A DNA stretch of 64,000 nucleotides from Yamagishiella unicocca (GCA_003116995.1 BDSL01000009.1:1714501-1778500); one strand, 5' to 3'. Counted from the stretch's first letter, positions 1-12,824 are shown. Numbers and translations are program-made. The notes: generated by a model from the sequence alone, not told the origin.

Positions 1-3000
1 AACGGGATGGCTGTCTGTTCGCTCTGTCAGCGATTGATGCTGGACGGACCGTGATATGAACATCTGCGAGGGCAAGGAGGAGAGCACACAAGGTGCGTGA
101 TCGACTGGGTTTCGGAATTAAGCACGTAGAGGCGAGAGCGAGCGCGCGCACAAGGTGATCTTCTGGGTTTCGGAATTAATAAATATGTTGAACGAAAAAG
201 CGAGCCGACGGACAGGGCTGCAAACGAAGCAGCTGGGGAACAAAACCCTATATGCTATGTGAACAACTGATTACTGGTGCATGGCCGCTGCCAATTACTA
301 CTGGACATGTGCGTACGGCAGAATGGCAACGAATGCAGACACCCATCGAACGCGCCCGCCGCACCCACCGTGATCAACACCTGGAGGCCTGGTGATTCGC
401 AGAACAGATAAGTGGAACGGTGAGTGCGCGTGCCATCTTCAGGACGACGCCCCTGCATATTCGCTGCCAATTAATCCAACACGATCAGCCAGCTCGCTCC
501 TGCCGGTCGATCCCACAGACACAGTGATATGTAATCCCTGGGTACTCAGCCAGTCCGGTAGGTGGTGCTTGGGACGGCTGATGATGAGGCTCAGGGCTGG
601 ACGGTGCGCGCGGTCGACAGTAACGGGATGGCTGTCTGTTCGCTCTGTCAGCGATTGATGCTGGACGGACCGTGACATGAACATCTGCGAGGGCAAGGAG
701 GAGAGCACACAAGGTGCGTGATCGACTGGGTTTCGGAGTTAAGCACGTAGAGGCGAGAGCGAGCGCGCGCACAAGGTGATCTTCTGGGTTTCGGAATTAA
801 TAAATATGTTGAACGAAAAAGCGAGCCGACGGACAGGGCTGCAAACGAAGCAGCTGGGGAACAAAACCCTATATGCTATGTGAACAACTGATTACTGGTG
901 CATGGCCGCTGCCAATTACTACTGGACATGTGCGTACGGCAGAATGGCAACGAATGCAGACACCCATCGAACGCGCCCGCCGCACCCACCGTGATCAACA
1001 CCTGGAGGCCTGGTGATTCGCAGAACAGATAAGTGGAACGGTGAGTGCGCGTGCCATCTTCAGGACGACGCCCCTGCATATTCGCTGCCAATTAATCCAA
1101 CACGATCAGCCAGCTCGCTCCTGCCGGTCGATCCCACAGACACAGTGAAATGTAATCCCTGGGTACTCAGCCAGTCCGGTAGGTGGTGCTTGGGACGGCT
1201 GATGATGAGGCTCAGGGCTGGACGGTGCGCGCGGTCGACAGTAACGGGATGGCTGTCTGTTCGCTCTGTCAGCGATTGATGCTGGACGGACCGTGATATG
1301 AACATACATCTGCGAGGGCAAGGAGGAGAGCACACAAGGTGCGTGATCGACTGGGTTTCGGAATTAAGCACGTAGAGGCGAGAGCGAGCGCGCGCACAAG
1401 GTGATCTTCTGGGTTTCGGAATTAATAAATATGTTGAACGAAAAAGCGAGCCGACGGACAGGTAGGGCTGCAAACGAAGCAGCTGGGGAACAAAACCCTA
1501 TATGCTATGTGAACAACTGATTACTGGTGCATGGCCGCTGCCAATTACTACTGGACATGTGCGTACGGCAGAATGGCAACGAATGCAGACACCCATCGAA
1601 CGCGCCCGCCGCACCCACCGTGATCAACACCTGGAGGCCTGGTGATTCGCAGAACAGATAAGTGGAACGGTGAGTGCGCGTGCCATCTTCAGGACGACGC
1701 CCCTGCATATTCGCTGCCAATTAATCCAACACGATCAGCCAGCTCGCTCCTGCCGGTCGATCCCACAGACACAGTGATATGTAATCCCTGGGTACTCAGC
1801 CAGTCCGGTAGGTGGTGCTTGGGACGGCTGATGATGAGGCTCAGGGCTGGACGGTGCGCGCGGTCGACAGTAACGGGATGGCTGTCTGTTCGCTCTGTCA
1901 GCGATTGATGCTGGACGGACCGTGATATGAACATCTGCGAGGGCAAGGAGGAGAGCACACAAGGTGCGTGATCGACTGGGTTTCGGAATTAAGCACGTAG
2001 AGGCGAGAGCGAGCGCGCGCACAAGGTGATCTTCTGGGTTTCGGAATTAATAAATATGTTGAACGAAAAAGCGAGCCGACGGACAGGGCTGCAAACGAAG
2101 CAGCTGGGGAACAAAACCCTATATGCTATGTGAACAACTGATTACTGGTGCATGGCCGCTGCCAATTACTACTGGACATGTGCGTACGGCAGAATGGCAA
2201 CGAATGCAGACACCCATCGAACGCGCCCGCCGCACCCACCGTGATCAACACCTGGAGGCCTGGTGATTCGCAGAACAGATAAGTGGAACGGTGAGTGCGC
2301 GTGCCATCTTCAGGACGACGCCCCTGCATATTCGCTGCCAATTAATCCAACACGATCAGCCAGCTCGCTCCTGCCGGTCGATCCCACAGACACAGTGATA
2401 TGTAATCCCTGGGTACTCAGCCAGTCCGGTAGGTGGTGCTTGGGACGGCTGATGATGAGGCTCAGGGCTGGACGGTGCGCGCGGTCGACAGTAACGGGAT
2501 GGCTGTCTGTTCGCTCGCTCTGTCAGCGATTGATGCTGGACGGACCGTGATATGAACATACATCTGCGAGGGCAAGGAGGAGAGCACACAAGGTGCGTGA
2601 TCGACTGGGTTCGGAATTAAGCACGTAGAGGCGAGAGCGAGCGCGCGCACAAGGTGATCTTCTGGGTTTCGGAATTAATAAATATGTTGAACGAAAAAGC
2701 GAGCCGACGGACAGGGCTGCAAACGAAGCAGCTGGGGAACAAAACCCTATATGCTATGTGAACAACTGATTACTGGTGCATGGCCGCTGCCAATTACTAC
2801 TGGACATGTGCGTACGGCAGAATGGCAACGAATGCAGACACCCATCGAACGCGCCCGCCGCACCCACCGTGATCAACACCTGGAGGCCTGGTGATTCGCA
2901 GAACAGATAAGTGGAACGGTGAGTGCGCGTGCCATCTTCAGGACGACGCCCCTGCATATTCGCTGCCAATTAATCCAACACGATCAGCCAGCTCGCTCCT

Positions 3001-6000
3001 GCCGGTCGATCCCACAGACACAGTGATATGTAATCCCTGGGTACTCAGCCAGTCCGGTAGGTGGTGCTTGGGACGGCTGATGATGAGGCTCAGGGCTGGA
3101 CGGTGCGCGCGGTCGACAGTAACGGGATGGCTGTCTGTTCGCTCTGTCAGCGATTGATGCTGGACGGACCGTGACATGAACATCTGCGAGGGCAAGGAGG
3201 AGAGCACACAAGGTGCGTGATCGACTGGGTTTCGGAGTTAAGCACGTAGAGGCGAGAGCGAGCGCGCGCACAAGGTGATCTTCTGGGTTTCGGAATTAAT
3301 AAATATGTTGAACGAAAAAGCGAGCCGACGGACAGGGCTGCAAACGAAGCAGCTGGGGAACAAAACCCTATATGCTATGTGAACAACTGATTACTGGTGC
3401 ATGGCCGCTGCCAATTACTACTGGACATGTGCGTACGGCAGAATGGCAACGAATGCAGACACCCATCGAACGCGCCCGCCGCACCCACCGTGATCAACAC
3501 CTGGAGGCCTGGTGATTCGCAGAACAGATAAGTGGAACGGTGAGTGCGCGTGCCATCTTCAGGACGACGCCCCTGCATATTCGCTGCCAATTAATCCAAC
3601 ACGATCAGCCAGCTCGCTCCTGCCGGTCGATCCCACAGACACAGTGAAATGTAATCCCTGGGTACTCAGCCAGTCCGGTAGGTGGTGCTTGGGACGGCTG
3701 ATGATGAGGCTCAGGGCTGGACGGTGCGCGCGGTCGACAGTAACGGGATGGCTGTCTGTTCGCTCTGTCAGCGATTGATGCTGGACGGACCGTGATATGA
3801 ACATACATCTGCGAGGGCAAGGAGGAGAGCACACAAGGTGCGTGATCGACTGGGTTTCGGAATTAAGCACGTAGAGGCGAGAGCGAGCGCGCGCACAAGG
3901 TGATCTTCTGGGTTTCGGAATTAATAAATATGTTGAACGAAAAAGCGAGCCGACGGACAGGTAGGGCTGCAAACGAAGCAGCTGGGGAACAAAACCCTAT
4001 ATGCTATGTGAACAACTGATTACTGGTGCATGGCCGCTGCCAATTACTACTGGACATGTGCGTACGGCAGAATGGCAACGAATGCAGACACCCATCGAAC
4101 GCGCCCGCCGCACCCACCGTGATCAACACCTGGAGGCCTGGTGATTCGCAGAACAGATAAGTGGAACGGTGAGTGCGCGTGCCATCTTCAGGACGACGCC
4201 CCTGCATATTCGCTGCCAATTAATCCAACACGATCAGCCAGCTCGCTCCTGCCGGTCGATCCCACAGACACAGTGAATGTAATCCCTGGGTACTCAGCCA
4301 GTCCGGTAGGTGGTGCTTGGGACGGCTGATGATGAGGCTCAGGGCTGGACGGTGCGCGCGGTCGACAGTAACGGGATGGCTGTCTGTTCGCTCTGTCAGC
4401 GATTGATGCTGGACGGACCGTGATATGAACATCTGCGAGGGCAAGGAGGAGAGCACACAAGGTGCGTGATCGACTGGGTTTCGGAATTAAGCACGTAGAG
4501 GCGAGAGCGAGCGCGCGCACAAGGTGATCTTCTGGGTTTCGGAATTAATAAATATGTTGAACGAAAAAGCGAGCCGACGGACAGGGCTGCAAACGAAGCA
4601 GCTGGGGAACAAAACCCTATATGCTATGTGAACAACTGATTACTGGTGCATGGCCGCTGCCAATTACTACTGGACATGTGCGTACGGCAGAATGGCAACG
4701 AATGCAGACACCCATCGAACGCGCCCGCCGCACCCACCGTGATCAACACCTGGAGGCCTGGTGATTCGCAGAACAGATAAGTGGAACGGTGAGTGCGCGT
4801 GCCATCTTCAGGACGACGCCCCTGCATATTCGCTGCCAATTAATCCAACACGATCAGCCAGCTCGCTCCTGCCGGTCGATCCCACAGACACAGTGATATG
4901 TAATCCCTGGGTACTCAGCCAGTCCGGTAGGTGGTGCTTGGGACGGCTGATGATGAGGCTCAGGGCTGGACGGTGCGCGCGGTCGACAGTAACGGGATGG
5001 CTGTCTGTTCGCTCTGTCAGCGATTGATGCTGGACGGACCGTGATATGAACATCTGCGAGGGCAAGGAGGAGAGCACACAAGGTGCGTGATCGACTGGGT
5101 TTCGGAATTAAGCACGTAGAGGCGAGAGCGAGCGCGCGCACAAGGTGATCTTCTGGGTTTCGGAATTAATAAATATGTTGAACGAAAAAGCGAGCCGACG
5201 GACAGGTAGGGCTGCAAACGAAGCAGCTGGGGAACAAAACCCTATATGCTATGTGAACAACTGATTACTGGTGCATGGCCGCTGCCAATTACTACTGGAC
5301 ATGTGCGTACGGCAGAATGGCAACGAATGCAGACACCCATCGAACGCGCCCGCCGCACCCACCGTGATCAACACCTGGAGGCCTGGTGTTTCGCAGAACA
5401 GATAAGTGGAACGGTGAGTGCGCGTGCCATCTTCAGGACGACGCCCCTGCATATTCGCTGCCAATTAATCCAACACGATCAGCCAGCTCGCTCCTGCCGG
5501 TCGATCCCACAGACACAGTGATATGTAATCCCTGGGTACTCAGCCAGTCCGGTAGGTGGTGCTTGGGACGGCTGATGATGAGGCTCAGGGCTGGACGGTG
5601 CGCGCGGTCGACAGTAACGGGATGGCTGTCTGTTCGCTCTGTCAGCGATTGATGCTGGACGGACCGTGACATGAACATCTGCGAGGGCAAGGAGGAGAGC
5701 ACACAAGGTGATCGACTGGGTTTCGGAGTTAAGCACGTAGAGGCGAGAGCGAGCGCGCGCACAAGGTGATCTTCTGGGTTTCGGAATTAATAAATATGTT
5801 GAACGAAAAAGCGAGCCGACGGACAGGTAGGGCTGCAAACGAAGCAGCTGGGGAACAAAACCCTATATGCTATGTGAACAACTGATTACTGGTGCATGGC
5901 CGCTGCCAATTACTACTGGACATGTGCGTACGGCAGAATGGCAACGAATGCAGACACCCATCGAACGCGCCCGCCGCACCCACCGTGATCAACACCTGGA

Positions 6001-6244
6001 GGCCTGGTGATTCGCAGAACAGATAAGTGGAACGGTGAGTGCGCGTGCCATCTTCAGGACGACGCCCCTGCATATTCGCTGCCAATTAAGTGGTGCTTGG
6101 GACGGCTGATGATGAGGCTCAGGGCTGGACGGTGCGCGCGGTCGACAGTAACGGGATGGCTGTCTGTTCGCTCTGTCAGCGATTGATGCTGGACGGACCG
6201 TGACATGAACGAACATCTGCGAGGGCAAGGAGGAGAGCACACAA
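1..6244. repeat. Satellite array 1: ten ~621-629 bp tandem units
   Basis: The same block recurs head to tail. An anchor in each unit falls at 255, 876, 1505, 2126, 2754, 3375, 4004, 4624, 5249 and 5870, so spacing is 620-629 bp. Units are nearly identical and differ by single bases and 4-8 bp indels. The window opens inside a unit, so the array extends to the left. Unit 10 lacks about 100 bp (join near 6088) and the array ends near 6244. Each unit contains AAAACCCTA, which fits a permutation of the Chlamydomonas-type telomere repeat. Short ORFs recur in every unit because the DNA is repeated; they match nothing I recognise and are not annotated as genes. Confidence 0.97.
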
Positions 6245-8990
6245 GTGGTTTGCCTTTGTTTCGGTGCATGTCGGTATTTGTTTCCTCCGTCTTGTTCAGT
6301 GCCAGGCGATGCGCCCGATGGTTCTACCTCTTGGTCTGGAACCCACTGTAACCGGTGCCCTACGTCGCCGATCGATGAAGGTAGGCGTGGACAGACAAGT
6401 GACTGGATTACGGGTGGCCGCTGCCAACCACGCACTGGACACGCACGTACGACAGGAGCGGAGGGCAACCACACACCTATCGGACGGACGCGCCCGCCGC
6501 ACCCACCGTAATCAGGGCACACCTGAAGGCCTTGTGTGTCTCATGACAGATACGTAGGTCGGCGAGCTCCACCTTCAGGATGCCCGCCGCCGTGCATACG
6601 TACATGAGCAGCAGTGAAACTAACACGACGCACCAGCCAGCCCCTGCCGGTTGATCCCGACCGCAGGCTTGTATCCTGACGCAAGGCACCTTTGCACCCA
6701 AACCCCACGCCGCCCGCCGTACAATGCAACCCAATCCCGCCCTTCCCAGCCCGCCCGAAACGCGGTACCGCCTTCTATAATCTTGAACATCGATCGAGGA
6801 CGCAGCAGCTCCGTATCCACTCAGGCGATACATCAGTATGTAGCCGTCGGTGCTGCCGGTGCCGTACGTCGCCGATCGATGAAGGGCGGATGGATATGTA
6901 GCCGTGCTGCCGGCGGTGCCGGCGCCGATCGATTGATGCATGAAGGGCGGACGACGGACCTTGACAACATGGACGTCTGCGTTGGCAAGGAGAACTAACG
7001 CACTCAAGGTAATAATCCACTGGGATTCAATATTAGGAATGTTGAATGGAAAAGCGAGCGAGCCGACAGGCAGGGCTGCAAACGAAGCAGCTGGGATCGA
7101 TACACAACCCAGGGTAGGCGTGGACAGACAAGTGACTGGATTACGGGTGGCCGCTGCCAACCACGCACTGGACACGTACGACAGGAGCGGAGGGCAACCA
7201 TACACCTATCGGACGGACGCGCCCGCCGCACCCACCGTAATCAGGGCACACCTGAAGGCCTTGTGTGTCTCATGACAGATACGTAGGTCGGCGAGCTCCA
7301 CCTTCAGGATGCCCGCCGCCGTGCATACGTACATGAGCAGCAGTGAAACTAACACGACGCACCAGCCAGCCCCTGCCGGTTGATCCCGACCGCAGGCTTG
7401 TATCCTGACGCAAGGCACCTTTGCACCCAAACCCCACGACGCCCGCCGTACAATGCAACCCAATCCCGCCCTTCCCAGCCCGCCCGAAACGCGGTACCGC
7501 CTTCTATAATCTTGAACATCGATCGAGGACGCAGCAGCTCCGTATCCATGCAGGCGATACATCAGTATGTAGCCGTCGGTGCTGCCGGTGCCGTACGTCG
7601 CCGATCGATGAAGGAAGGCGTGGACAGACAAGTGACTGGATTACGGGTGGCCGCTGCCAACCACGCACTGGACACGCACGTACGACAGGAGCGGAGGGCA
7701 ACCATACACCTATCGGACGGACGCGCCCGCCGCACCCACCGTAATCAGGACACACCTGAAGGCCTTGTGTGTCTCATGACAGATACGTAGGTCGGCGAGC
7801 TCCACCTTCAGGATGCCCGCCGCCGTGCATACGTACATGAGCAGCAGTGAAACTAACACGACGCACCAGCCAGCCCCTGCCGGTTGATCCCGACCGCAGG
7901 CTTGTATCCTGACGCAAGGCACCTTTGCACCCAAACCCCACGCCGCCCGCCGTACAATGCAACCCAATCCCGCCCTTCCCAGCCCGCCCGAAACGCGGTA
8001 CCGCCTTCTATAATCTTGAACATCGATCGAGGACGCAGCAGCTCCGTATCCACGCAGGCGATATATACATCAGTATGGAGCCATCTATCGGTGCTGCCGG
8101 TGCCGTACGTCGCCGATCGATGAAGGGCGGATGGATATGTAGTCGTGCTGCCGGCGGTGCCGGCGCCGATCGCTCGATTGATGCATGAAGGGCGGACGAC
8201 GGACCTTGACGAGCGACATGGACGTCTGCGTTGGAAAGGAGACCTAACGCACTCAAGGTAATAATCCACTGGGTTTCCATATTAGGAATGTTGAATGGAA
8301 AAGCGAGCGAGCCGACAGGCAGGGCTGCAAACGAAGCAGCTGGGATCGATACACAACCCAGGGTAGGCGTGGACGGACAAGTGATGACTGGATTACGGGT
8401 GGCCGCTGCCAACCACGCACTGGACACGTACGACAGGAGCGGCGGAGGATAACCATACACCTATCGGACGGACGCGCCCGCCGCACCCACCGTAATCAGG
8501 ACACACCTGATGAAGGCCTTGTGTGTCTCATGACAGATACGTAGATCGGCGAGCTCCACCTTCAGGATGCCCGCCACCGTGCATACGTACATGATGAGCA
8601 GCAGTGAAACTAACACGACGGACCAGCCAGCCCCTGCCGGTTGATCCCGACCGCAGGCTTGTATCCTGACGCAAGGCACCTTTGCACCCAAACCCCACGC
8701 ACGCCGCCCGCCGTACAATGCAACCCAATAATCCCGCCCCTCCCAGCCCGCCCGAAACGCGGTACCGCCTTCTACAATCTTGAACATCGATCGAGGACGC
8801 AGCAGCTCCGTATCCACGCAGGCGATACATCAGTATGTAGCCGTCGGTGCTGCCGGTGCCGTACGTCGCCTATCGATGACGGAAGGGCGGCGGATGGATA
8901 TGTAGCCGTGCTGCCGGCGGTGCCGGCGCCGATTGATGAAGGGTGGACGGACCTTGACGACATGGAAAAAATCGATCGAGGGCGCAGCAG
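6245..8990. repeat. Satellite array 2: diverged relative of array 1, long and short units
   Basis: Four units share an anchor (the stretch following CGCACCCACCGTAATCAGG) at about 6509, 7237, 7742 and 8491, giving spacings of about 728, 505 and 749 bp. The short form lacks about 224 bp that the long form carries between GATGAAGG and GTAGGCGTGGACAG. Blocks match array 1 in the same order: the CGCGCCCGCCGCACCCACCG block, the GCAAACGAAGCAGCTGGG block and a CTTCAGGA block. The two arrays therefore descend from one ancestral unit. Copies are less uniform than in array 1, with small duplications such as TGATGA. The array fades out near 8990. Confidence 0.93.
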
Positions 8991-11377
8991 CCTCCACTGC
9001 TTCCAACGCTAGCACGAAGGAAGGCGACGCCACGGCCCGGAAGTAAGGCGACGCCACGGCCCGGCCTGCATCACGGGCAGCAGCATAAGCAGCTTGAAAC
9101 GTGCCGGTCAATATAAGTTGGTACACATGATTTGTATTGACGTCGGTGGGGCCCTGTTAAACCGTTACGCACGGCTGCCGAACGGGAAATGGTAGCGTCG
9201 GCAGTTAGGACTATGGAGCAGCAAAAAAGCGGTGGACAAGATGAAAATTGATATGTTGGAACTGATTTGCATTGGAGCACTTTCTAACAGCGGCCGCCCA
9301 GCAATTGCAACTTGCATGTATGTCGCATCCCGAGGGTGCACCACGCTGCCCCATTTCCCTACCTTTCAATTCCCTTACCAAAATAATGTAGTTTTACCAT
9401 GCGGTGTAGAAAAGTGCGGGGCTTTGGTCCAGACTGCGGCGTGGATGCAGAAGAGCGCTCTGGGATGCTCGGATCACTCCGCAACAGGGCGCATCTGCCC
9501 AACATAGAATCCAATCAGGGCATACCTAGCGTGTGAATTGCACCTATGACAACGCACATGGGAATGGTAAGATGTCGCCAGACCGCAGTGCCAGCCTGCT
9601 TGAACTTCGCCGCTCACCGGCAAATGACATAGGTACCGAAGGAGCAGAGATAGAAGTCGGGGGCGAATTCCGTATAAAAAGGGTATAGGAACAGCTTGGA
9701 GTTATTTCCAGACCTCAGCTACACCCTGGACCCTGTATCGGTATGTGCGCGCAGGGCCGATGTCGACGAAATTGCAGCTACTTTTAAGCTGTAATGACTG
9801 TCACCGTCAATAGGAAGATCATTAGATCACGGTATCGCAGCTCTGCCAACGCCGATCGCGAAATGCCTTAATTTCCAGCAGTGGGGATTTTGTATATGCT
9901 GGAGATCAAAGCCAGCCTCTTCTTGCTACTAATATGTGAACGTTCAGGAGCTGCTACAATAGCTGGCGAATCGGCATCGTTTCATCCATTTTAGTAGCAT
10001 CTCTGTTTGTCGCCGTACAGGAGGCAGGGTTGCAGCCTCGGACCACAGTCACACATAAAACGCGCTTAGCTGCTGACAGTACAATGTAATTGGTCTTCCG
10101 TGACTCTCTGAGCGAGCGGGGCGTGAGGATTCCTAAATGTCCGCGACGGTCGCGCTCCTTTCCGTATACTGCGTCCTTCGGCAAGGCATTATTCGCCCTG
10201 TGCTACAGCGCCGTGCAGGGTGTTGTAGGTGCGGCATGGTATTGGACCGGCATGTCTTTTGGGGGAACTGCACCTGGCCGTACCTGGGTGGAACTGTTGC
10301 CCAGCCACCTACGTCCTCCGTCGTGCTCATTAGCGGGCTCATGTCGTCTGGTAACATGCATCAATTTGCACCCGTTTTCATAAAGCGACTGCTGCCATGC
10401 GTGTTCGCGAGCTTACCGCCGCTATGGTGGGCTCAATGATGGTGCAAAGGCCTGGCGCGCGTTGCGGTATGCTCCGACACCTGATGCCGCACGGGCACGC
10501 CCACAATGGCCACTTCCAAGCTAAGGGGCGCCTCGCAAGGGTTCCCCGGCGCCATCCACCCCTGGCCCACTGGCAGGGAATATGTACCTGTATGTACCCG
10601 GCATGACCGACGCTGTGTTAACACCCTTACTTGCCTGTGTACATCCAGACAGCAGCAAGGAGCAACCTAACCCCGCCGTCGTCCCGAAAGAACCGCATTC
10701 CGAATGTTCATATCTTACAGTGCACGACAAATCTCCTACATACGCTACAACGCACATTGTAGGTCCCCCAGGGGGCACGATCAAGCACGATGAGAGCACG
10801 CCAACTGCCAACGCCATTATTAATAAACACCGTTTCAACCAGCACGCAGCTGAACTGCCTCCGACCGCTCACTACTATATGCCAGGATTGTGTCTAAACG
10901 GCAGACATCGATTTTACTCCAGGACTCATGCATTTAGGGATATACCCGGTCCAAGTTGGCCCATCCCAAACGGCAGACATCGACTGATATGTCTCACTAC
11001 CCCCTTGGAAAACTGCATTAGACACTCTCTACAGCAGCTGACGGTAAACGCGGACGTTGGCGGCCTATAGGCTAGCTAGCCGTTCCCTGCTGTTCCAGTA
11101 CAAACATAGCGCACTCAGCGCCAGCCAGCCATTTCAACCGATCACACGAGCCGCATCGAACTGCCTCCCCTGCCGCACCCCACCCCTGCCACACCCCTGT
11201 ACCTACCTTTGGTGTCCCCGAAACGGCTTCCTCACGTGTATGCCTCCATTGTTATGTGTCCGCGTCCCTGCCCGCATCTTCTCCCCCACCCCATGTGTCG
11301 TGTAACCGGGTAATTTCGCCCCCCCCCCCGCCCCAGGTGTAGTCAATCCAAGTTAGTCAGCATGCGCACGCAACCAC
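8991..11377. other. Gene-poor stretch, nothing identified
   Basis: I see no coding region with recognisable protein features. Open frames are short and lack family motifs. Visible structure is minor: a 20-bp direct duplication (AAGGCGACGCCACGGCCCGG) at about 9022 and 9046, a repeated AAACGGCAGACATCGA word near 10899 and 10968, and a poly-C run near 11320. Base composition is less GC-rich than in the genes further right. Confidence 0.5.
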
Positions 11378-11600
11378 GTGTCCGGAGATTATAATGCGGC
11401 GGATGCCTGGCAGTGCTTTGCGACTTTTAAGAACCTTCATCTGCTGGTCCTGTCAGGAAACCCCAGCCTGCTGCGCAAGGCGCGGGAGCAGACTATCGAG
11501 CCGCTGCTGGCCAAGCCGAGGTGTGCGCGCTGGTTGCTGGACGACTCGCGGGCCGTGGAATACTCTCCGACCCGCTGCTCGCGCGAGGTCGTCACAGTGT
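11378..11600 (+). pseudogene. LRR-like coding fragment next to retroelement
   Basis: An open frame here reads FKNLHLLVLSGNPSLL, which fits a leucine-rich repeat (LxxLxLxxNP), followed by an arginine- and leucine-rich segment ending near EYSPTR. Codon use is GC3-rich, like the real genes of the window. The frame loses gene character near 11590-11600, where sequence like an LTR retroelement begins. I infer a 3' piece of an LRR gene, broken or captured by the neighbouring element. It could also be a single exon of a gene whose other exons I cannot see. No start codon or partner exon can be assigned. Confidence 0.35.
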
Positions 11601-12133
11601 GTTTTGGTTGTCCTGTGGTCGTCGTGCGGTTTTGTAGCTTGCCTTGAGGCAACCTGATGGCGTTCCGTGTCCCTGACATACTCAGCAGGACGTGGGCGCT
11701 CTGTCTGGTGTTGTTGTACGGTACCAGTTGGGCCTGTCATTCTCACATGTGTGACTACTCGTTACTTACTTACCCTTACTTATCCTTACGACGTTTAATC
11801 TTACTTACTTTTGCCGACCGCCGGAGCATTATCTGGCCGTAACTAACTTAACCGCATCTTACTTACGGTTCGACGTTGCTGAACGTCGTCCCACGGGGCT
11901 TCGCACCTTACTTTGCGTCGCCGTGACACTGGTCACTGGTAGAAGTCTCCTTGACTTCCTTCTTACTTATCTATCGGTTGATCCTGGCGATCTTCGCCTA
12001 TCGCTGTCCGTAGCGGAGCCGTCCGGTCGTGCTGAACGACCGCGCTCTTCGCTCCGTTTCGCTCTTGTTTATCTTTGGCACTTCGCTCAACCGGTAGTTA
12101 TCACTACCACCTATAGGACTCGTGGTACAAAAG

Positions 12134-12147
12134 TGGTATCGAGACCC
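12134..12147 (+). promoter_or_regulatory. Putative primer binding site (initiator Met tRNA type)
   Basis: TGGTATCGAGACCC resembles the TGGTATCAGAGCC primer site that many plant LTR retrotransposons use to pair with the 3' end of initiator Met tRNA. The first seven bases, complementary to the tRNA tail, match exactly. It lies downstream of the LTR-like region and upstream of the coding remains, as expected. It places the 5' LTR end near 12130. Confidence 0.55.
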
Positions 12148-12237
12148 AGGCCGCCAAGAAGAAATAGGAGTTTGCTCAGGTGCTGTCGGGGGTTCCTCGC
12201 CTGAGTTCGTTGTTGCCTCCATCCACCGCCTGACGAC

Positions 12238-12824
12238 TTGATTGTTCGCCGCCCTGTTCGGGCTCTGCTGCCTTCTGCATTAGCTGAGTTGGAGACTTCC
12301 GTGGGTCGTCCTTTCACGTTTGATGCCGTCGCAGTTTGCGCTGGTTTCGACTCTTCTTGTAACCTGTCCGCGCCTCGCGGTCGTTACTTCTCCGTTTATG
12401 TTGGCGGCCACACAATCTGGCGATTCCCTCCTATGTTTCGCACTTGCGTTCTTTGCTTTCTCACTAGCGTGCTTGCAAGCGTCGCCGCCTTGATTCCGCC
12501 CTGGCCCTCGTGGGCCCGGCTCATGTCGCCGCGCGAAGCGCTGCGCTCCTCTCAGGTATGCGTTGCATCCGCCGCTTTGCTGCCGGTACGCCCCTGTTTG
12601 CTGGCTTGACTGTTAATGGTCGTATCGTTACCCTGCCTGGCCTGCCTTACACTGCCGAGCTTTGGTACGACGTCGCGCTGCCCTGTACCGCTCCTCCCGC
12701 TGAGCCGTTCGACTCATCTTTGGCAGTTGCTTCTTCCCTTTCGACAGGGGGCTCGTTGCCTGTGATCCCCGTCACTGCTGTCAACCTCGCCCTTATTATT
12801 ATTATTACATTACGCCGGCACTAG
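12238..12824 (+). pseudogene. Dam-like adenine methyltransferase domain of retroelement, frameshifted
   Basis: The first frame (to about 12530) carries a segment like the FTLDAAA...GHTVWLNPPY core of the Dam-type domain found in some algal retroelements. Here it reads RPFTFDAVAVCAGFDSSC and later GGHTIWRFPPMF. The catalytic NPPY-like box is degraded to FPPM. The homology then jumps to another frame near 12510-12540, reading GMRCIRRFAAGTPLF and LPGLPYTAELWYD, the usual C-terminal part of the same domain. The domain is thus complete in content but broken by a frameshift. Position between primer site and protease supports it being part of the element's polyprotein. Family assignment is by remembered consensus, not by search. 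Confidence 0.55.

Noticed and set aside
540..620. CTGATGATGA in satellite units as a hammerhead ribozyme core
   Set aside because: The GAAA and stem arrangement needed for a hammerhead is absent in either array.
255..6085. Open frames of 71, 88, 89, 95 and 137 codons repeated in each satellite unit
   Set aside because: Several frames on both strands recur simply because the DNA is tandemly repeated, and they are broken by the unit-specific indels. None has a recognisable motif.
1..9000. CRISPR-like array from regularly spaced repeats
   Set aside because: Units are hundreds of bases long without short repeats and unique spacers, and the locus is eukaryotic.
9001..9070. Direct duplication AAGGCGACGCCACGGCCCGG as a target-site duplication
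   Set aside because: The two copies are separated by only a few bases with no element between them.
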